From Bordetella parapertussis (lineage in GTDB: Bacteria > Pseudomonadota > Gammaproteobacteria > Burkholderiales > SG8-39), in the NCBI GenBank assembly GCA_945897475.1, contig CAMDFL010000012.1, forward strand, positions 1 through 44,659: a stretch of 44,659 nucleotides of DNA. The letters are read 5' to 3'. The notes below the pieces were generated by a model. That model saw only the letters and a list, made by a program, of their open reading frames with translations. It was not told the DNA's origin and ran no database searches. Of the stretch, positions 14,742 to 23,701 are shown one piece after another (position 1 is the stretch's first letter; each line of letters opens with the position of its first letter). Position numbers and translations under genes: made by a program.

Positions 14742-15578
14742 TTACTTGCGTGCCGCGCTGAAAGCCCCCGAAGAACCGCCCTCCTTGCGCGTGCCCGCCA
14801 TCGCATTGCCGTTGACGCGCGCCTCGTACTGGGCGCCGGCCGCGCTAAAACTTAATTGCTCGCCACGCAAACGCCCGGATACCGGCACGGTCTTGCCATC
14901 GGCTGTCAGCGTGCCGCTCACCATCTGGAATTCCTGGTTCAAAGTGAGTTCGCTTTTGCCCAGGTTCCAGGTACCGCCAACCTTGGCGGGAACCATCCAG
15001 AAGTAAGCAGTGCAGTAATTGCTGCAGCCCTCAGTCACATTGACCGATTCGTCTTCCTTCCAGTTATCCATGGTGAAGGTGTTGGAGACGATGCGGGTGC
15101 CGGGCTTGAGATCGAGAATTTTCGGGCGCAGCTTGAGATTGATGCTGGAGAGCAGAAACATGGTGATCACATTGGCCTGGGAGAAATCAGTCTCAAACAG
15201 ATCCGCCTTGGTAAATGTGGCCCGCTCAGAGAGGCCGGCTTTCGCCGCGCTCTGCTTGGAGAGTTCCACCATGTCAGGGTTAAATTCGATGCCGTAGGCG
15301 CGTGCGCCGATCTTGGCCGCCGTGATCACGGTGCGACCATCCCCGGAGCCTAGATCATAGAGCACGTCGCGGGCAGTGACCTTGCCGATCTTCATCATGG
15401 CATCGATCAGCGCCTGGGAAGTGGGCACCCAGATAACGTCCTTGCCCGCCTGCCCGACTTGCGGTTCGAACCCTTTTGCCGCGGGTGCGGCTTTTTGCGC
15501 TTGTGCCATGACGCCACTCGCGCAAATCGCAAGTACCAGAGCGGCGGCGCCAAGGCGCGGGAATCTCATCGATTTCAT
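14742..15578 (-). CDS. Exported SAM-methyltransferase-fold protein
   Basis: A 278-residue protein with an N-terminal signal peptide (residues 1-24, LGAAALVLAICASGVMAQAQ) followed by a class I methyltransferase fold: VLYDLGSGDGRTVITAAK (motif I) at about residues 70-87, GIEFNPDMVELSKQSA (motif II), and a C-terminal beta-rich domain (TLNQEFQMVSGTLTADG) of about 70 residues. The signal peptide is odd because SAM is made in the cytoplasm. ATG 15578 was chosen for its GGAGAA site and because it gives an immediate signal peptide. Substrate is unknown. It is transcribed alone, divergent from the alpha/beta hydrolase at 15763. Confidence 0.82.
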   Translation of the reverse strand: MKSMRFPRLGAAALVLAICASGVMAQAQKAAPAAKGFEPQVGQAGKDVIWVPTSQALIDAMMKIGKVTARDVLYDLGSGDGRTVITAAKIGARAYGIEFNPDMVELSKQSAAKAGLSERATFTKADLFETDFSQANVITMFLLSSINLKLRPKILDLKPGTRIVSNTFTMDNWKEDESVNVTEGCSNYCTAYFWMVPAKVGGTWNLGKSELTLNQEFQMVSGTLTADGKTVPVSGRLRGEQLSFSAAGAQYEARVNGNAMAGTRKEGGSSGAFSAARK

Positions 15579-15762
15579 GCTGTTCTCCGTTCGTTGAAAT
15601 TTTGCACCGCGCAGACATTTTTCTGGCGGCATACGGAGCGGACCATAACCGCGCCGATTGACCACGCGGTATATTAACCCTGCCCAGCGCAAACGCGGCT
15701 CGCGCAATCGATATTCCTTCGTGCTGCTTACCTCCAATCAATCCGAAAAGAAAGTTCGCTTC

Positions 15763-16620
15763 ATGCCTTTGATCCCAACCAGTAAATATGTGAATGCCAA
15801 CAATCTGAATTTTCACTATCTCGACTGGGGTAGTCCTGAATCGCCACCGCTGGTACTACTGCACGGCGTAGGCCAGACCAGCCACACCTGGGATCTATTC
15901 GCCGCCGCCATGGCGCCGCATTTCCATGTCATGGCCTTCGATCAGCGGGGCCATGGCGATTCAGACTGGGCGAAAGACCGGGATTACTCGCGAGCAAGCA
16001 TGGTGCATGACGTTTCCGAATTCACCAGGGCCGCTGGGTTGACGAGTTTTTTTCTCATTGGCATGTCCATGGGTGGCATGAATTCCATGATGTTTACCTC
16101 GAAGAACATAGAGCGGGTGAGGTCCCTGGTGGTGGTGGATATCGGCCCGCGCGTGGAGAGCGCCGGCTCCAGTCACATCCGCGATTTCATGAGTGACAAC
16201 CGGGAATTCAACGATCTGGACGAAGCCGCGACGGTGATCCACAAATTCAATCCGCGCAGGCCACTAGCGATCATTCGCAATTACACCTGCGTCTACAATT
16301 TGAAGCAACTGCCCAGCGGCAAGTGGACCTGGAAATACGATTCCTATTTCGCCAGCGCCCAACGCCTGGGCGACCCGCAGGTCAGGCACGATCAACTGGC
16401 GACCGCAGCGCGCTTGATCACCTGCCCCACCTTATTGGTGCGCGGCGCGCAAAGCCCGGTTTTGTCGCACGAAGGCGCCAAGGAATTCCAACGGCTCATT
16501 CCCAGCTCGGCATTCGAGCTGATCGAAGGCGCCGGCCATTCGGTAATGGGCGATAATCCGGCCGGATTCGAAGCTGCAGTGAGGGGCTTCTACGTTAAAC
16601 AAGGCTTCTTGCCGCAATGA
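15763..16620 (+). CDS. Alpha/beta hydrolase
   Basis: A 285-residue cytoplasmic alpha/beta hydrolase. The oxyanion segment is VLLHGVGQTSHTWD, the nucleophile elbow is IGMSMGGMN with Ser in G-M-S-M-G, and the catalytic His is in GAGHSVMGDNP near the C-terminus; a HGDSDW segment follows the second strand as in C-C bond hydrolases and dehalogenase-like esterases. ATG 15763 gives the family start; an upstream in-frame extension to 15658 lacks similarity. It lies 147 bases upstream of tcuA and may be co-transcribed. Ring-fission product hydrolysis or lactone opening are possible roles; the sequence does not decide. Confidence 0.85.
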   Translation: MPLIPTSKYVNANNLNFHYLDWGSPESPPLVLLHGVGQTSHTWDLFAAAMAPHFHVMAFDQRGHGDSDWAKDRDYSRASMVHDVSEFTRAAGLTSFFLIGMSMGGMNSMMFTSKNIERVRSLVVVDIGPRVESAGSSHIRDFMSDNREFNDLDEAATVIHKFNPRRPLAIIRNYTCVYNLKQLPSGKWTWKYDSYFASAQRLGDPQVRHDQLATAARLITCPTLLVRGAQSPVLSHEGAKEFQRLIPSSAFELIEGAGHSVMGDNPAGFEAAVRGFYVKQGFLPQ

Positions 16621-16767
16621 ACTGCTTGTCGCAATGAGCGCTAACGTCCCGACAAAATCAATGTCCGAACCGGATTTCGAAGCCGTCGCAGAGCTTTGCA
16701 GCGTCAAGCACGAAGCCTGCGGGCTTGGTTTCGCGGATCTATCTTTCGCCGTGAACGGACCGCACGC

Positions 16768-18174
16768 ATGAACAAGCCCATAGACAGCGACTCAAACGCC
16801 TGCGACGTACTGGTGATAGGTGGCGGTAACGCAGCGCTGTGCGCCGCCATTACCGCGGCCGAGGCCGGAGCGAAGGTAACGCTACTCGAATGCGCGCCAC
16901 GCCACTATCGCGGTGGCAACAGCCGCCATACGCGCAACATCCGCACCATGCATCGCGCGCCCATGCATCCCTTGATTGAAGCCTATCCCGAAGAAGAGTA
17001 TTACCAGGATCTTTTCAAGGTGACCGGCGGCGAAACCAACGAAGAACTCGCGCACCACGTGATACGAACTTCCGAACCCACTATTGCCTGGATGAAAGCT
17101 CATGGCGTGCGCTTTCAACCCTCGCTCGGGGGCACCTTGCACCTAGGGCGCACCAATGCATTTTTTCTGGGCGGCGGCAAGGCATTGGTGAACAGGTACT
17201 TTCACGCCGCCGAAAAGCTCGGCGTGAAAATACTCTACGAAGCCGAAGCAGTGGATCTGGAAATCGAGGATAGTCGTTTCGTCGCCGCCATCGTCCGAGT
17301 TAATGGCTGCGAAACGCGCATTGGCGCACGCGCCGCGGTAATCGCCGCGGGCGGCTTCGAATCCAACTTGGAGTGGCTGGAGGAAGCGTGGGGGCCGGCG
17401 GCGCGCAACTTTCTGATTCGTGGCACACCCTACAACATGGGCAAAATGCTGCGCGTGTTGCACCAGCGCGGCGCCGTGCCAATCGGCGACCCCAAGCAAT
17501 GCCATGCCGCAGCCATCGATGCGCGCGCGCCCAAGTTCGACGGCGGCATCGTTTCGCGCGTGGACTGTGTGTCACTGGGCGTCGTCGTGAACCGTGACGG
17601 CCTGCGCTTCTACGACGAGGGCGAAGATTTCTGGCCCAAGCGCTACGCCATCTGGGGCAGACTGATTGCCTTACAGCCGGATCAGATCGGCTACTGCATC
17701 ATTGATCGCAAGCCGATTGGTCGATTCATGCCGCCAGTGTTTCCCGGCTTCAAGGCGAACAGCATCGCTGAACTGGCGCAAATAATGAATCTGCCTGTCG
17801 ACGCGGTGGTTAAGACGCTTGCCGACTACAACGCGGCGGTCAAACCAGGGAATTTCGATCACACCATTCTGGACAATTGCAAGACCGAAGGATTGGCGCC
17901 TGAAAAAACGCACTGGGCGTTGACAATAGACCAGCCCCCCTTCTACGGATATCCGTTGCGGCCAGGAATCACCTTCACCTACCTCGGCGTCGATGTCACG
18001 CCGCAGGCGCGCGTCAAAATGAATTCCGGCGATGTTGCCCAGAACCTGTTCGCGGCAGGAGAAATCATGGCAGGAAATATTTTAAGCAAAGGCTATCTCG
18101 CGGGAATAGGCATGACCATCGGCACCGTGTTCGGACGCATCGCCGGAGAGGAGGCTGCGCGCCATGTCAGATAG
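16768..18174 (+). CDS. tcuA: Tricarballylate dehydrogenase-type flavoprotein
   Basis: A 468-residue FAD-dependent dehydrogenase of the succinate dehydrogenase/fumarate reductase flavoprotein family. It shows the N-terminal FAD fold VLVIGGGNAALCAAITAAEAG at about residues 14-34, RGGNSRHTRNIR just after, and ENLFAAGEIMAGN-like sequence (NLFAAGEIMAGNILSKGYL) near the end. TcuA of Salmonella oxidises tricarballylate to cis-aconitate and needs TcuB to reoxidise its flavin. The gene overlaps tcuB by 11 bases. In place of the TcuC permease a Bug receptor follows, as in many betaproteobacteria. The precise tricarboxylate or related acid is inferred from family only. Confidence 0.9.
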   Translation: MNKPIDSDSNACDVLVIGGGNAALCAAITAAEAGAKVTLLECAPRHYRGGNSRHTRNIRTMHRAPMHPLIEAYPEEEYYQDLFKVTGGETNEELAHHVIRTSEPTIAWMKAHGVRFQPSLGGTLHLGRTNAFFLGGGKALVNRYFHAAEKLGVKILYEAEAVDLEIEDSRFVAAIVRVNGCETRIGARAAVIAAGGFESNLEWLEEAWGPAARNFLIRGTPYNMGKMLRVLHQRGAVPIGDPKQCHAAAIDARAPKFDGGIVSRVDCVSLGVVVNRDGLRFYDEGEDFWPKRYAIWGRLIALQPDQIGYCIIDRKPIGRFMPPVFPGFKANSIAELAQIMNLPVDAVVKTLADYNAAVKPGNFDHTILDNCKTEGLAPEKTHWALTIDQPPFYGYPLRPGITFTYLGVDVTPQARVKMNSGDVAQNLFAAGEIMAGNILSKGYLAGIGMTIGTVFGRIAGEEAARHVR

Positions 18175-19399
18175 CGAAACGAACAAGGGTTCTATGCCCC
18201 CTTGTATATCCCCCAATCAAGATGAAAACGAGGTGAATGGGTTTGATGCTCAAACGCAATTCATCATCAAATTACCCACCGAACCATCGGCGCTGATGGC
18301 CGAGGGCGCCCGCCAGATGGGCATCTGCAACTCATGCCGCTATTGCGAGGGGTATTGCGCGGTGTTTCCGGCAATGGAGCGGCGGCTGGATTTCACTGCC
18401 ACCGACCTTAACTATCTTGCCAATCTGTGCCACAACTGCGGCGAGTGTTATTACGCCTGCCAGTATTCGCCGCCGCATGAATTCGCGATTAACGTGCCGC
18501 AACTGCTCGGTAATATTCGGGCAAAATCGTACAAAACCTATGCCTGGCCCGCGCCGCTGGCGCGTCTTTTCGATGCCAACGGTCTTTTCGTCGCCATTTC
18601 TCTGATGCTGGGGATCGCGGCGATCTTTTTTCTCGCCGCCGTAATGTCCGGCAATGGCGCGGCGCTGACACAGGCCCGTCCAAACGGCGACTTCTATGCG
18701 GTGATTCCGCACGTGGCAATGGCGGGCGTATTTGGCGCGGTGAGCATGTTTGTTCTGCTCGCATTAATCGTCGGTTTCGTGAACTTCTGGCGCGATGCGG
18801 GCGAGAACCTCGCCGAGTTCGCCCGACCATTCGCCTTGTACGAGGCATTGAAGGATATCGCCACCTTGAAGAATCTCAATGGCGACAGCGGGATAGGCTG
18901 CACCTATCCGGGCGATCAACCCTCGCAGGCACGGCGCTGGTTTCATCACCTGACCTTCTACGGGTTTCTGCTTTGCTTCGCAGCGACCGTGGTCGGCTCC
19001 GTTTATCACTATGCGTTCGGCTGGATAGCGCCTTACGGGTTCACCAGCCTGCCTGTTATTCTGGGCAGCGTGGGCGGCATCGGCCTCGCGATCGGACCGG
19101 CAGGGCTATGGTGGCTGAAGACCCGCCGTGATGCCGCCACCGCGAATCCGGAACAGTCGGGCATGGACATCGCGTTCATTGCCCTTCTGATTCTCACCAG
19201 TCTCACCGGACTGGCGCTGCTTGGCCTTCGCGAAACTGCGGCGATGGCCAGCATGCTCATCATTCACCTTGGCGCGGTCATGGCATTATTTATCAGCCTG
19301 CCTTATGGCAAATTCGTGCATGGCATCTATCGCGGCGCGGCGCTGGTGAAATATGCGCTTGAGCGCCGCCGGCCTGGATTAAATCTGGGGAGCGATTGA
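18164..19399 (+). CDS. tcuB: TcuB/CitB iron-sulfur membrane protein
   Basis: A 411-residue membrane iron-sulfur protein. Two ferredoxin-like cysteine groups (Cys55, 58, 61, 65 and Cys89, 92, 95, 99 in GICNSCRYCEGYC and LCHNCGECYYACQ) precede several membrane segments (for example LFVAISLMLGIAAIFFLAA and SMLIIHLGAVMALFISL). It takes electrons from the TcuA flavin and passes them to the quinone pool. The ATG overlaps the end of tcuA and has a GGAGG site. The family start may lie further in, since the first 40 residues look unstructured. The stop forms an ATGA junction with an upstream Met of the next frame. Confidence 0.92.
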   Translation: MSDSETNKGSMPPCISPNQDENEVNGFDAQTQFIIKLPTEPSALMAEGARQMGICNSCRYCEGYCAVFPAMERRLDFTATDLNYLANLCHNCGECYYACQYSPPHEFAINVPQLLGNIRAKSYKTYAWPAPLARLFDANGLFVAISLMLGIAAIFFLAAVMSGNGAALTQARPNGDFYAVIPHVAMAGVFGAVSMFVLLALIVGFVNFWRDAGENLAEFARPFALYEALKDIATLKNLNGDSGIGCTYPGDQPSQARRWFHHLTFYGFLLCFAATVVGSVYHYAFGWIAPYGFTSLPVILGSVGGIGLAIGPAGLWWLKTRRDAATANPEQSGMDIAFIALLILTSLTGLALLGLRETAAMASMLIIHLGAVMALFISLPYGKFVHGIYRGAALVKYALERRRPGLNLGSD

Positions 19400-19467
19400 A
19401 TGAACACGAAAAACGGATGGATGCTCTGTTGGAAAAAGTCATCCCGCAACTCTGGATGGAGGTCGCC

Positions 19468-20481
19468 ATGCCGCAATCAATGCCCAATTTTGTGCCGAAA
19501 TTTTTTCACTCCATGAGTCGCCTGTTCACAGGAATGCTGGGATTGGCGTGCCTTGCCGCGCCCCTGACCAGCCTCGCGCAGGCCTACCCCACCAAGCCCA
19601 TCCGCGTGATCTTTCCCTACCCCGGCGGCTCGGTGCCCGATGGCATCGGGCGCCAGGTAAGCCAGGGCGTCAGCGAAATCCTGGGACAGCCGCTGGTGTT
19701 CGAGAACCGCGCCGGTGCCAACGGCGTCATTGGCACGGAGGCGAGCGCTAAGGCGATACCCGATGGATACACGATCTCCTGGACCACCACTTCGGCGTTC
19801 GTGTTCAATTCGTTTCTGCAAAAGAAACTGCCCTACGATCCCCTGCGTGATTTTGTGGCCATCACCAATGCCGGCGACATTCCCATGGCGGTGATGGTGC
19901 ACGCTTCAATACCGGCCAACAACGTTCGCGAATACATTGAGCACGCGAAGAACAATCGCGGCAAGCTTAGCTTCGGGAGCTTTGGCACCGGTTCACTGCC
20001 GCACCTCTACGGGGAAGCGATCAACAAGTCGATCAGCACCGATGTGCTTCATGTGCCTTTCAAAGGCGCTGCAGCGCTGGTCACCGATTTTGTCGCCGGA
20101 CGCGTCGATGTCACCTACATCAGCATTGGCAGCGTGCTGCAACACTGGAAGGCAGGCAAAGTGAAGGTCATAGCGATCGCCAGTGCCAAGCGCCATTCAG
20201 CCTTGCCCGATCTGCCCACGCTCAATGAGGATCTCCCCAACATGGAACTGCTCGCGAACTGGATGGGCTATGTCGCACCGGCGCAGGTACCGCGCCCCAT
20301 CATCAATCAGTTGCATACGGCGATGATGAAGGTGATTCACACAGCGGATTTTCGCAAACGACTGGAAGGCTTTTACTACACCGCGGTGGGCAATACGTCA
20401 GAGGAATTCGGCATCGCGTTGAAAAAAGAGTTTGAGGTCGCAGGCAATGCGTTCAAGGCGGCGGGAATCCAGCCGGAGTAA
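19468..20481 (+). CDS. Bug/TctC-family receptor of the tcu operon
   Basis: A 337-residue receptor. ATG 19468 follows a strong GGAGG site; the signal peptide is long (about 39 residues, ending LTSLAQA) and leads to YPTKPIRVIFPYPGGSVPDG. The PGGSVPDGIGR loop departs from the more usual GG-x-x-D form by one inserted residue. The gene lies 68 bases after tcuB, so its ligand is probably the acid oxidised by TcuA. A possible start at 19396, in an ATGA overlap with tcuB, would put 24 polar residues before the signal peptide and is less likely, though it may serve translational coupling. Confidence 0.9.
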   Translation: MPQSMPNFVPKFFHSMSRLFTGMLGLACLAAPLTSLAQAYPTKPIRVIFPYPGGSVPDGIGRQVSQGVSEILGQPLVFENRAGANGVIGTEASAKAIPDGYTISWTTTSAFVFNSFLQKKLPYDPLRDFVAITNAGDIPMAVMVHASIPANNVREYIEHAKNNRGKLSFGSFGTGSLPHLYGEAINKSISTDVLHVPFKGAAALVTDFVAGRVDVTYISIGSVLQHWKAGKVKVIAIASAKRHSALPDLPTLNEDLPNMELLANWMGYVAPAQVPRPIINQLHTAMMKVIHTADFRKRLEGFYYTAVGNTSEEFGIALKKEFEVAGNAFKAAGIQPE

Positions 20482-20511
20482 GCGGCGATTGACCGGGCTA
20501 CCGTGCTTGAA

Positions 20512-21360
20512 TCAGAGCGCTTTAGGTAATACGGTGGACACGCTGCGGGCGGGCGCTGTCAGGCCCTCGAGGGAACGCCGCAAATCAAGAGTCCACTGAT
20601 CGTCCCGAGTCTGCAGCATTGCCAGGGAAAAACCCGGAGCCACGTCCCTGACACCAACGCCGGTCGATCCCAGCAGAGTCAAGGCGATCTTGTCTGATTC
20701 ATCCAGTTGCCGGGGGCGATACGAGGCGAGCAGGGCTTTCGAACTGGCAAACGACGCGGCGGTCACCGAAACAGATGCCGCCGCCGTCGTGCCAGAATAA
20801 ACCGACGCGAACACCTTTAGCACCTGGGTAACCGGCGCGATAAGAGTCGCGATCAGAGAAACGATCAAGCTGGTGCCGGTATTCTCTTCATGATGCTGAG
20901 CCACCACATGACCGATCTCTCGGGCAAGCACGAAGGACAATGCCTCATCGGATCGAGCAATGGAGGCAACTGGCCGCAATACCACCACCACGCCCCCGGC
21001 CGTCGAGCCTGTTCCCGGCTCGGCTTTATTCACCACGCTGAAATCGAATGCCGGCACGCGCCCTGCCAGATCCGGATAGCGCCTATACGCCGCGACCGCC
21101 AAGCCGGCGCCAAGCCGGGCCACACGCTCGTCGAACTGCGCGTATTCCATGCAAACGGAATGAGCGCAGGCGCGATCAAGGTCCGCAGTAGTAGCCAGCT
21201 TGAACTGAAGCTGTGCCTGGGTATAGGGATCGCTCAACGAGGTCGGCGCCGCCAACATCTCGCGTTCGCCATGCGGATTGTTGATGCATCCGGCGAGTAC
21301 CGCGCACGCACTGAGCGATGCCGTCAATCCGCCGAATTTTTGAATAAATTTGATTAACAT
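20512..21360 (-). CDS. M48-like lipoprotein with altered zinc motif
   Basis: A 282-residue predicted lipoprotein: a signal peptide with lipobox LAGC (Cys25) followed by an M48 peptidase-like domain. Where active M48 enzymes have H-E-x-x-H, this protein reads VLAREIGHVVAQHH, with Arg147 replacing the first zinc-binding His. The third-ligand region QLDESDKIAL is still present. A hydrophobic stretch (LIVSLIATLIAPVTQVLKV) follows the motif. It is thus probably a non-catalytic relative, or one that uses another ligand. It is convergent with the tcu operon and transcribed alone. The ATG at 21360 was chosen because it starts the lipoprotein signal. Confidence 0.75.
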   Translation of the reverse strand: MLIKFIQKFGGLTASLSACAVLAGCINNPHGEREMLAAPTSLSDPYTQAQLQFKLATTADLDRACAHSVCMEYAQFDERVARLGAGLAVAAYRRYPDLAGRVPAFDFSVVNKAEPGTGSTAGGVVVVLRPVASIARSDEALSFVLAREIGHVVAQHHEENTGTSLIVSLIATLIAPVTQVLKVFASVYSGTTAAASVSVTAASFASSKALLASYRPRQLDESDKIALTLLGSTGVGVRDVAPGFSLAMLQTRDDQWTLDLRRSLEGLTAPARSVSTVLPKAL

Positions 21361-21362
21361 GA

Positions 21363-22007
<645 letters not shown>

Positions 22008-22077
22008 ATACCGATTCGGCATGACTTGCCGAATCCACCCGTAACCTGAACCCAGCTTCGCCAGAATCGGAGAACAA

Positions 22078-22392
22078 ATGCTCTACATCATCTACCAGGA
22101 AGACGGTCCCGATGGCGCGGCGCTGCGCGCACAACACCGAGACACGCATTTTGCCTATCTGGACAAACACAAAGACATCCTGGTGCTCGGTGGCGCAATG
22201 ATTGCAGAGGATGGCGCCACACGTACCGGCAGCGTACTCATCCTCAATGTGCCGAACCTCGCCGAAGCCGAAGCATTCTCCGCTGAAGAACCGCTGCGTA
22301 AATCCGGCGTATTCAGTTCGGTCAAAATTACGCGAATGCGACGCGGTCAGTGGAATCCGGGGGTGGCGCCAAAGACCGCGGAAGGCAACTGA
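22078..22392 (+). CDS. YciI-family protein
   Basis: A 104-residue protein of the YciI-like ferredoxin-fold family: LYIIYQEDG at the start, RDTHFAYLDKHKDILVLGGA in the middle with the conserved His, and GSVLILNVPNLAEAEAF before the end. Related proteins in aromatic degradation clusters act as small isomerases, dehalogenases or accessory proteins; no reaction can be assigned here. It lies 70 bases after the dioxygenase gene with its own GGAGA site and is probably in the same operon. It is convergent with the M24 gene at 22517. Confidence 0.82.
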   Translation: MLYIIYQEDGPDGAALRAQHRDTHFAYLDKHKDILVLGGAMIAEDGATRTGSVLILNVPNLAEAEAFSAEEPLRKSGVFSSVKITRMRRGQWNPGVAPKTAEGN

Positions 22393-22516
22393 AACTTTTC
22401 CAATTGCCTCGGTTTTCACCCGTATCGCCGGCACGGTCACTGACATGTAGGCATCGGCCCGAATGACACTTACTTAAGGGTTTTTGGCTCGCCCCCTCCT
22501 GCCGCGGGCGTGCCGG

Positions 22517-23656
22517 TCATTCCACCAATGCGTCGCGGGAATCGCACAGCACTTCGGCGCCATTTTTTGTGATCGCCACCATGGCCGAGGCGATGCCGCC
22601 GCCTTTGTCGTCGCGCGTGCCCACATGCAGCGAATACACGTTGCCGGCGACCATGGGACTCGCGTCGTCGGCGCGCAAGGGGCAACCTTCATCGAGCGAC
22701 AGTCCAATTCTGCGGCCAAACGACGAGCTCAGCACCGGGTGAATGGCGCGCGTGCCCAGCGCCTGTATGCCTTTGGAATGCAGATCCTCGCCCACCACGC
22801 CCGGTTTTACCGCGGCCTTCAAGACATCAAGCGCGCTATCGACTTTGGGGTAAGGATTAGGGCCCCTGGACGCAGACACAAACAGTTCCGACCAGAAGCC
22901 CTGTACCTTGACCGCGAAGTGCGCGACGAACTCATCACCTGAGGGCTTGAACTCGCCGCGATACGGCTCAAGCGTCCTCCCACCATCCAGGCTGACCAGG
23001 GTGCGAACGTCCTGCGCGGCCAGCGACCTTGCCACGCGCTCACCTTCGAGCACCGCGGCTTCGGCATTCTTGCCTTCACGCCAGGCACGCACCATGGCCT
23101 TGGACGCGGCCTTGAGCACCTCGCAGGACTCGCGCAACAAGGATAACTCTCTGGGACGCAGTGCTCGCTTGGAATCATCAAAACCTTGCGCCGCCGAGAG
23201 GCGGATACGCTCACCGATACTTTTTTCCATCAAATTGAACAGGCGCGGCTGAATACGCTCAAAGCCTATCGCTCCAATGCCTATCGGCGCATCACCCTTC
23301 AAGCCCGCGATCCACGGGTCGAACCCGGCTTCCCATTGCCAGCCCGACACGACATCGGTAATCCAGGTCATCAATTTCATCGCCGGCATGTCGCGCGAGC
23401 TCATTGAAACCAACAAGCGCGGCTCGCCTTCGCGCGGAATCATGGCGATGGTCCAGCGCACCCGAGGCACGAAGTTGGTGTAATAGGCAAGCGCCGTGTG
23501 CTCGTCGGCATCGCCGTAGATGAACATCGCCTTCCAGCCATTCGCATCCATGGCGTCATTCAAATCCTTGCCGCGAATCTGAAACTCGTCGCGCGGCAGG
23601 CTGTCCTGCTCCCAGGTATAGGCGCCCAGAACGATGGAGGGGTGTACAGTTTTCAT
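22517..23656 (-). CDS. M24 creatinase-fold protein lacking metal ligands
   Basis: A 379-residue protein with an N-terminal creatinase-like domain (about 1-150, with EHTALAYYTNFVPRVRW) and a C-terminal pita-bread domain. Active M24 peptidases have D, D, H, E, E as metal ligands. Here the corresponding segments read VAHFAVKVQGFWSELFVSAS (both Asp positions changed), FGRRIGLSLDEG (the GHGIG His is Arg) and VYSLHVGTRDD (no Glu), so the metal site appears lost. A non-peptidase role, like creatinase, which hydrolyses C-N bonds without metal, is possible. It is 45 bases downstream of a second M24 gene and likely forms an operon, perhaps a hetero-oligomer, with it. Confidence 0.78.
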   Translation of the reverse strand: MKTVHPSIVLGAYTWEQDSLPRDEFQIRGKDLNDAMDANGWKAMFIYGDADEHTALAYYTNFVPRVRWTIAMIPREGEPRLLVSMSSRDMPAMKLMTWITDVVSGWQWEAGFDPWIAGLKGDAPIGIGAIGFERIQPRLFNLMEKSIGERIRLSAAQGFDDSKRALRPRELSLLRESCEVLKAASKAMVRAWREGKNAEAAVLEGERVARSLAAQDVRTLVSLDGGRTLEPYRGEFKPSGDEFVAHFAVKVQGFWSELFVSASRGPNPYPKVDSALDVLKAAVKPGVVGEDLHSKGIQALGTRAIHPVLSSSFGRRIGLSLDEGCPLRADDASPMVAGNVYSLHVGTRDDKGGGIASAMVAITKNGAEVLCDSRDALVE

Positions 23657-23692
23657 GTTGCGTCCTTAGTTACGTCCGAAGTTGCGTCCGCA
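23657..23692 (+). repeat. Triple 12-bp tandem repeat
   Basis: GTTGCGTCCTTA, GTTACGTCCGAA and GTTGCGTCCGCA fill almost the whole 45-base gap between the two M24 genes, and the first copy contains the ribosome site of the downstream gene. Confidence 0.65.
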
Positions 23693-23701
23693 TTTTCGTT
23701 A

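Noticed and set aside
14503..15006. 167-codon plus-strand frame as a whole gene
   Set aside because: Only the first 60 residues look like an antitoxin; the remainder is antisense to the exported methyltransferase-like gene.
19396..19467. Start of the tcu-operon Bug gene at the ATGA overlap with tcuB
   Set aside because: It would place 24 polar residues before the signal peptide; ATG 19468 has a better ribosome site.
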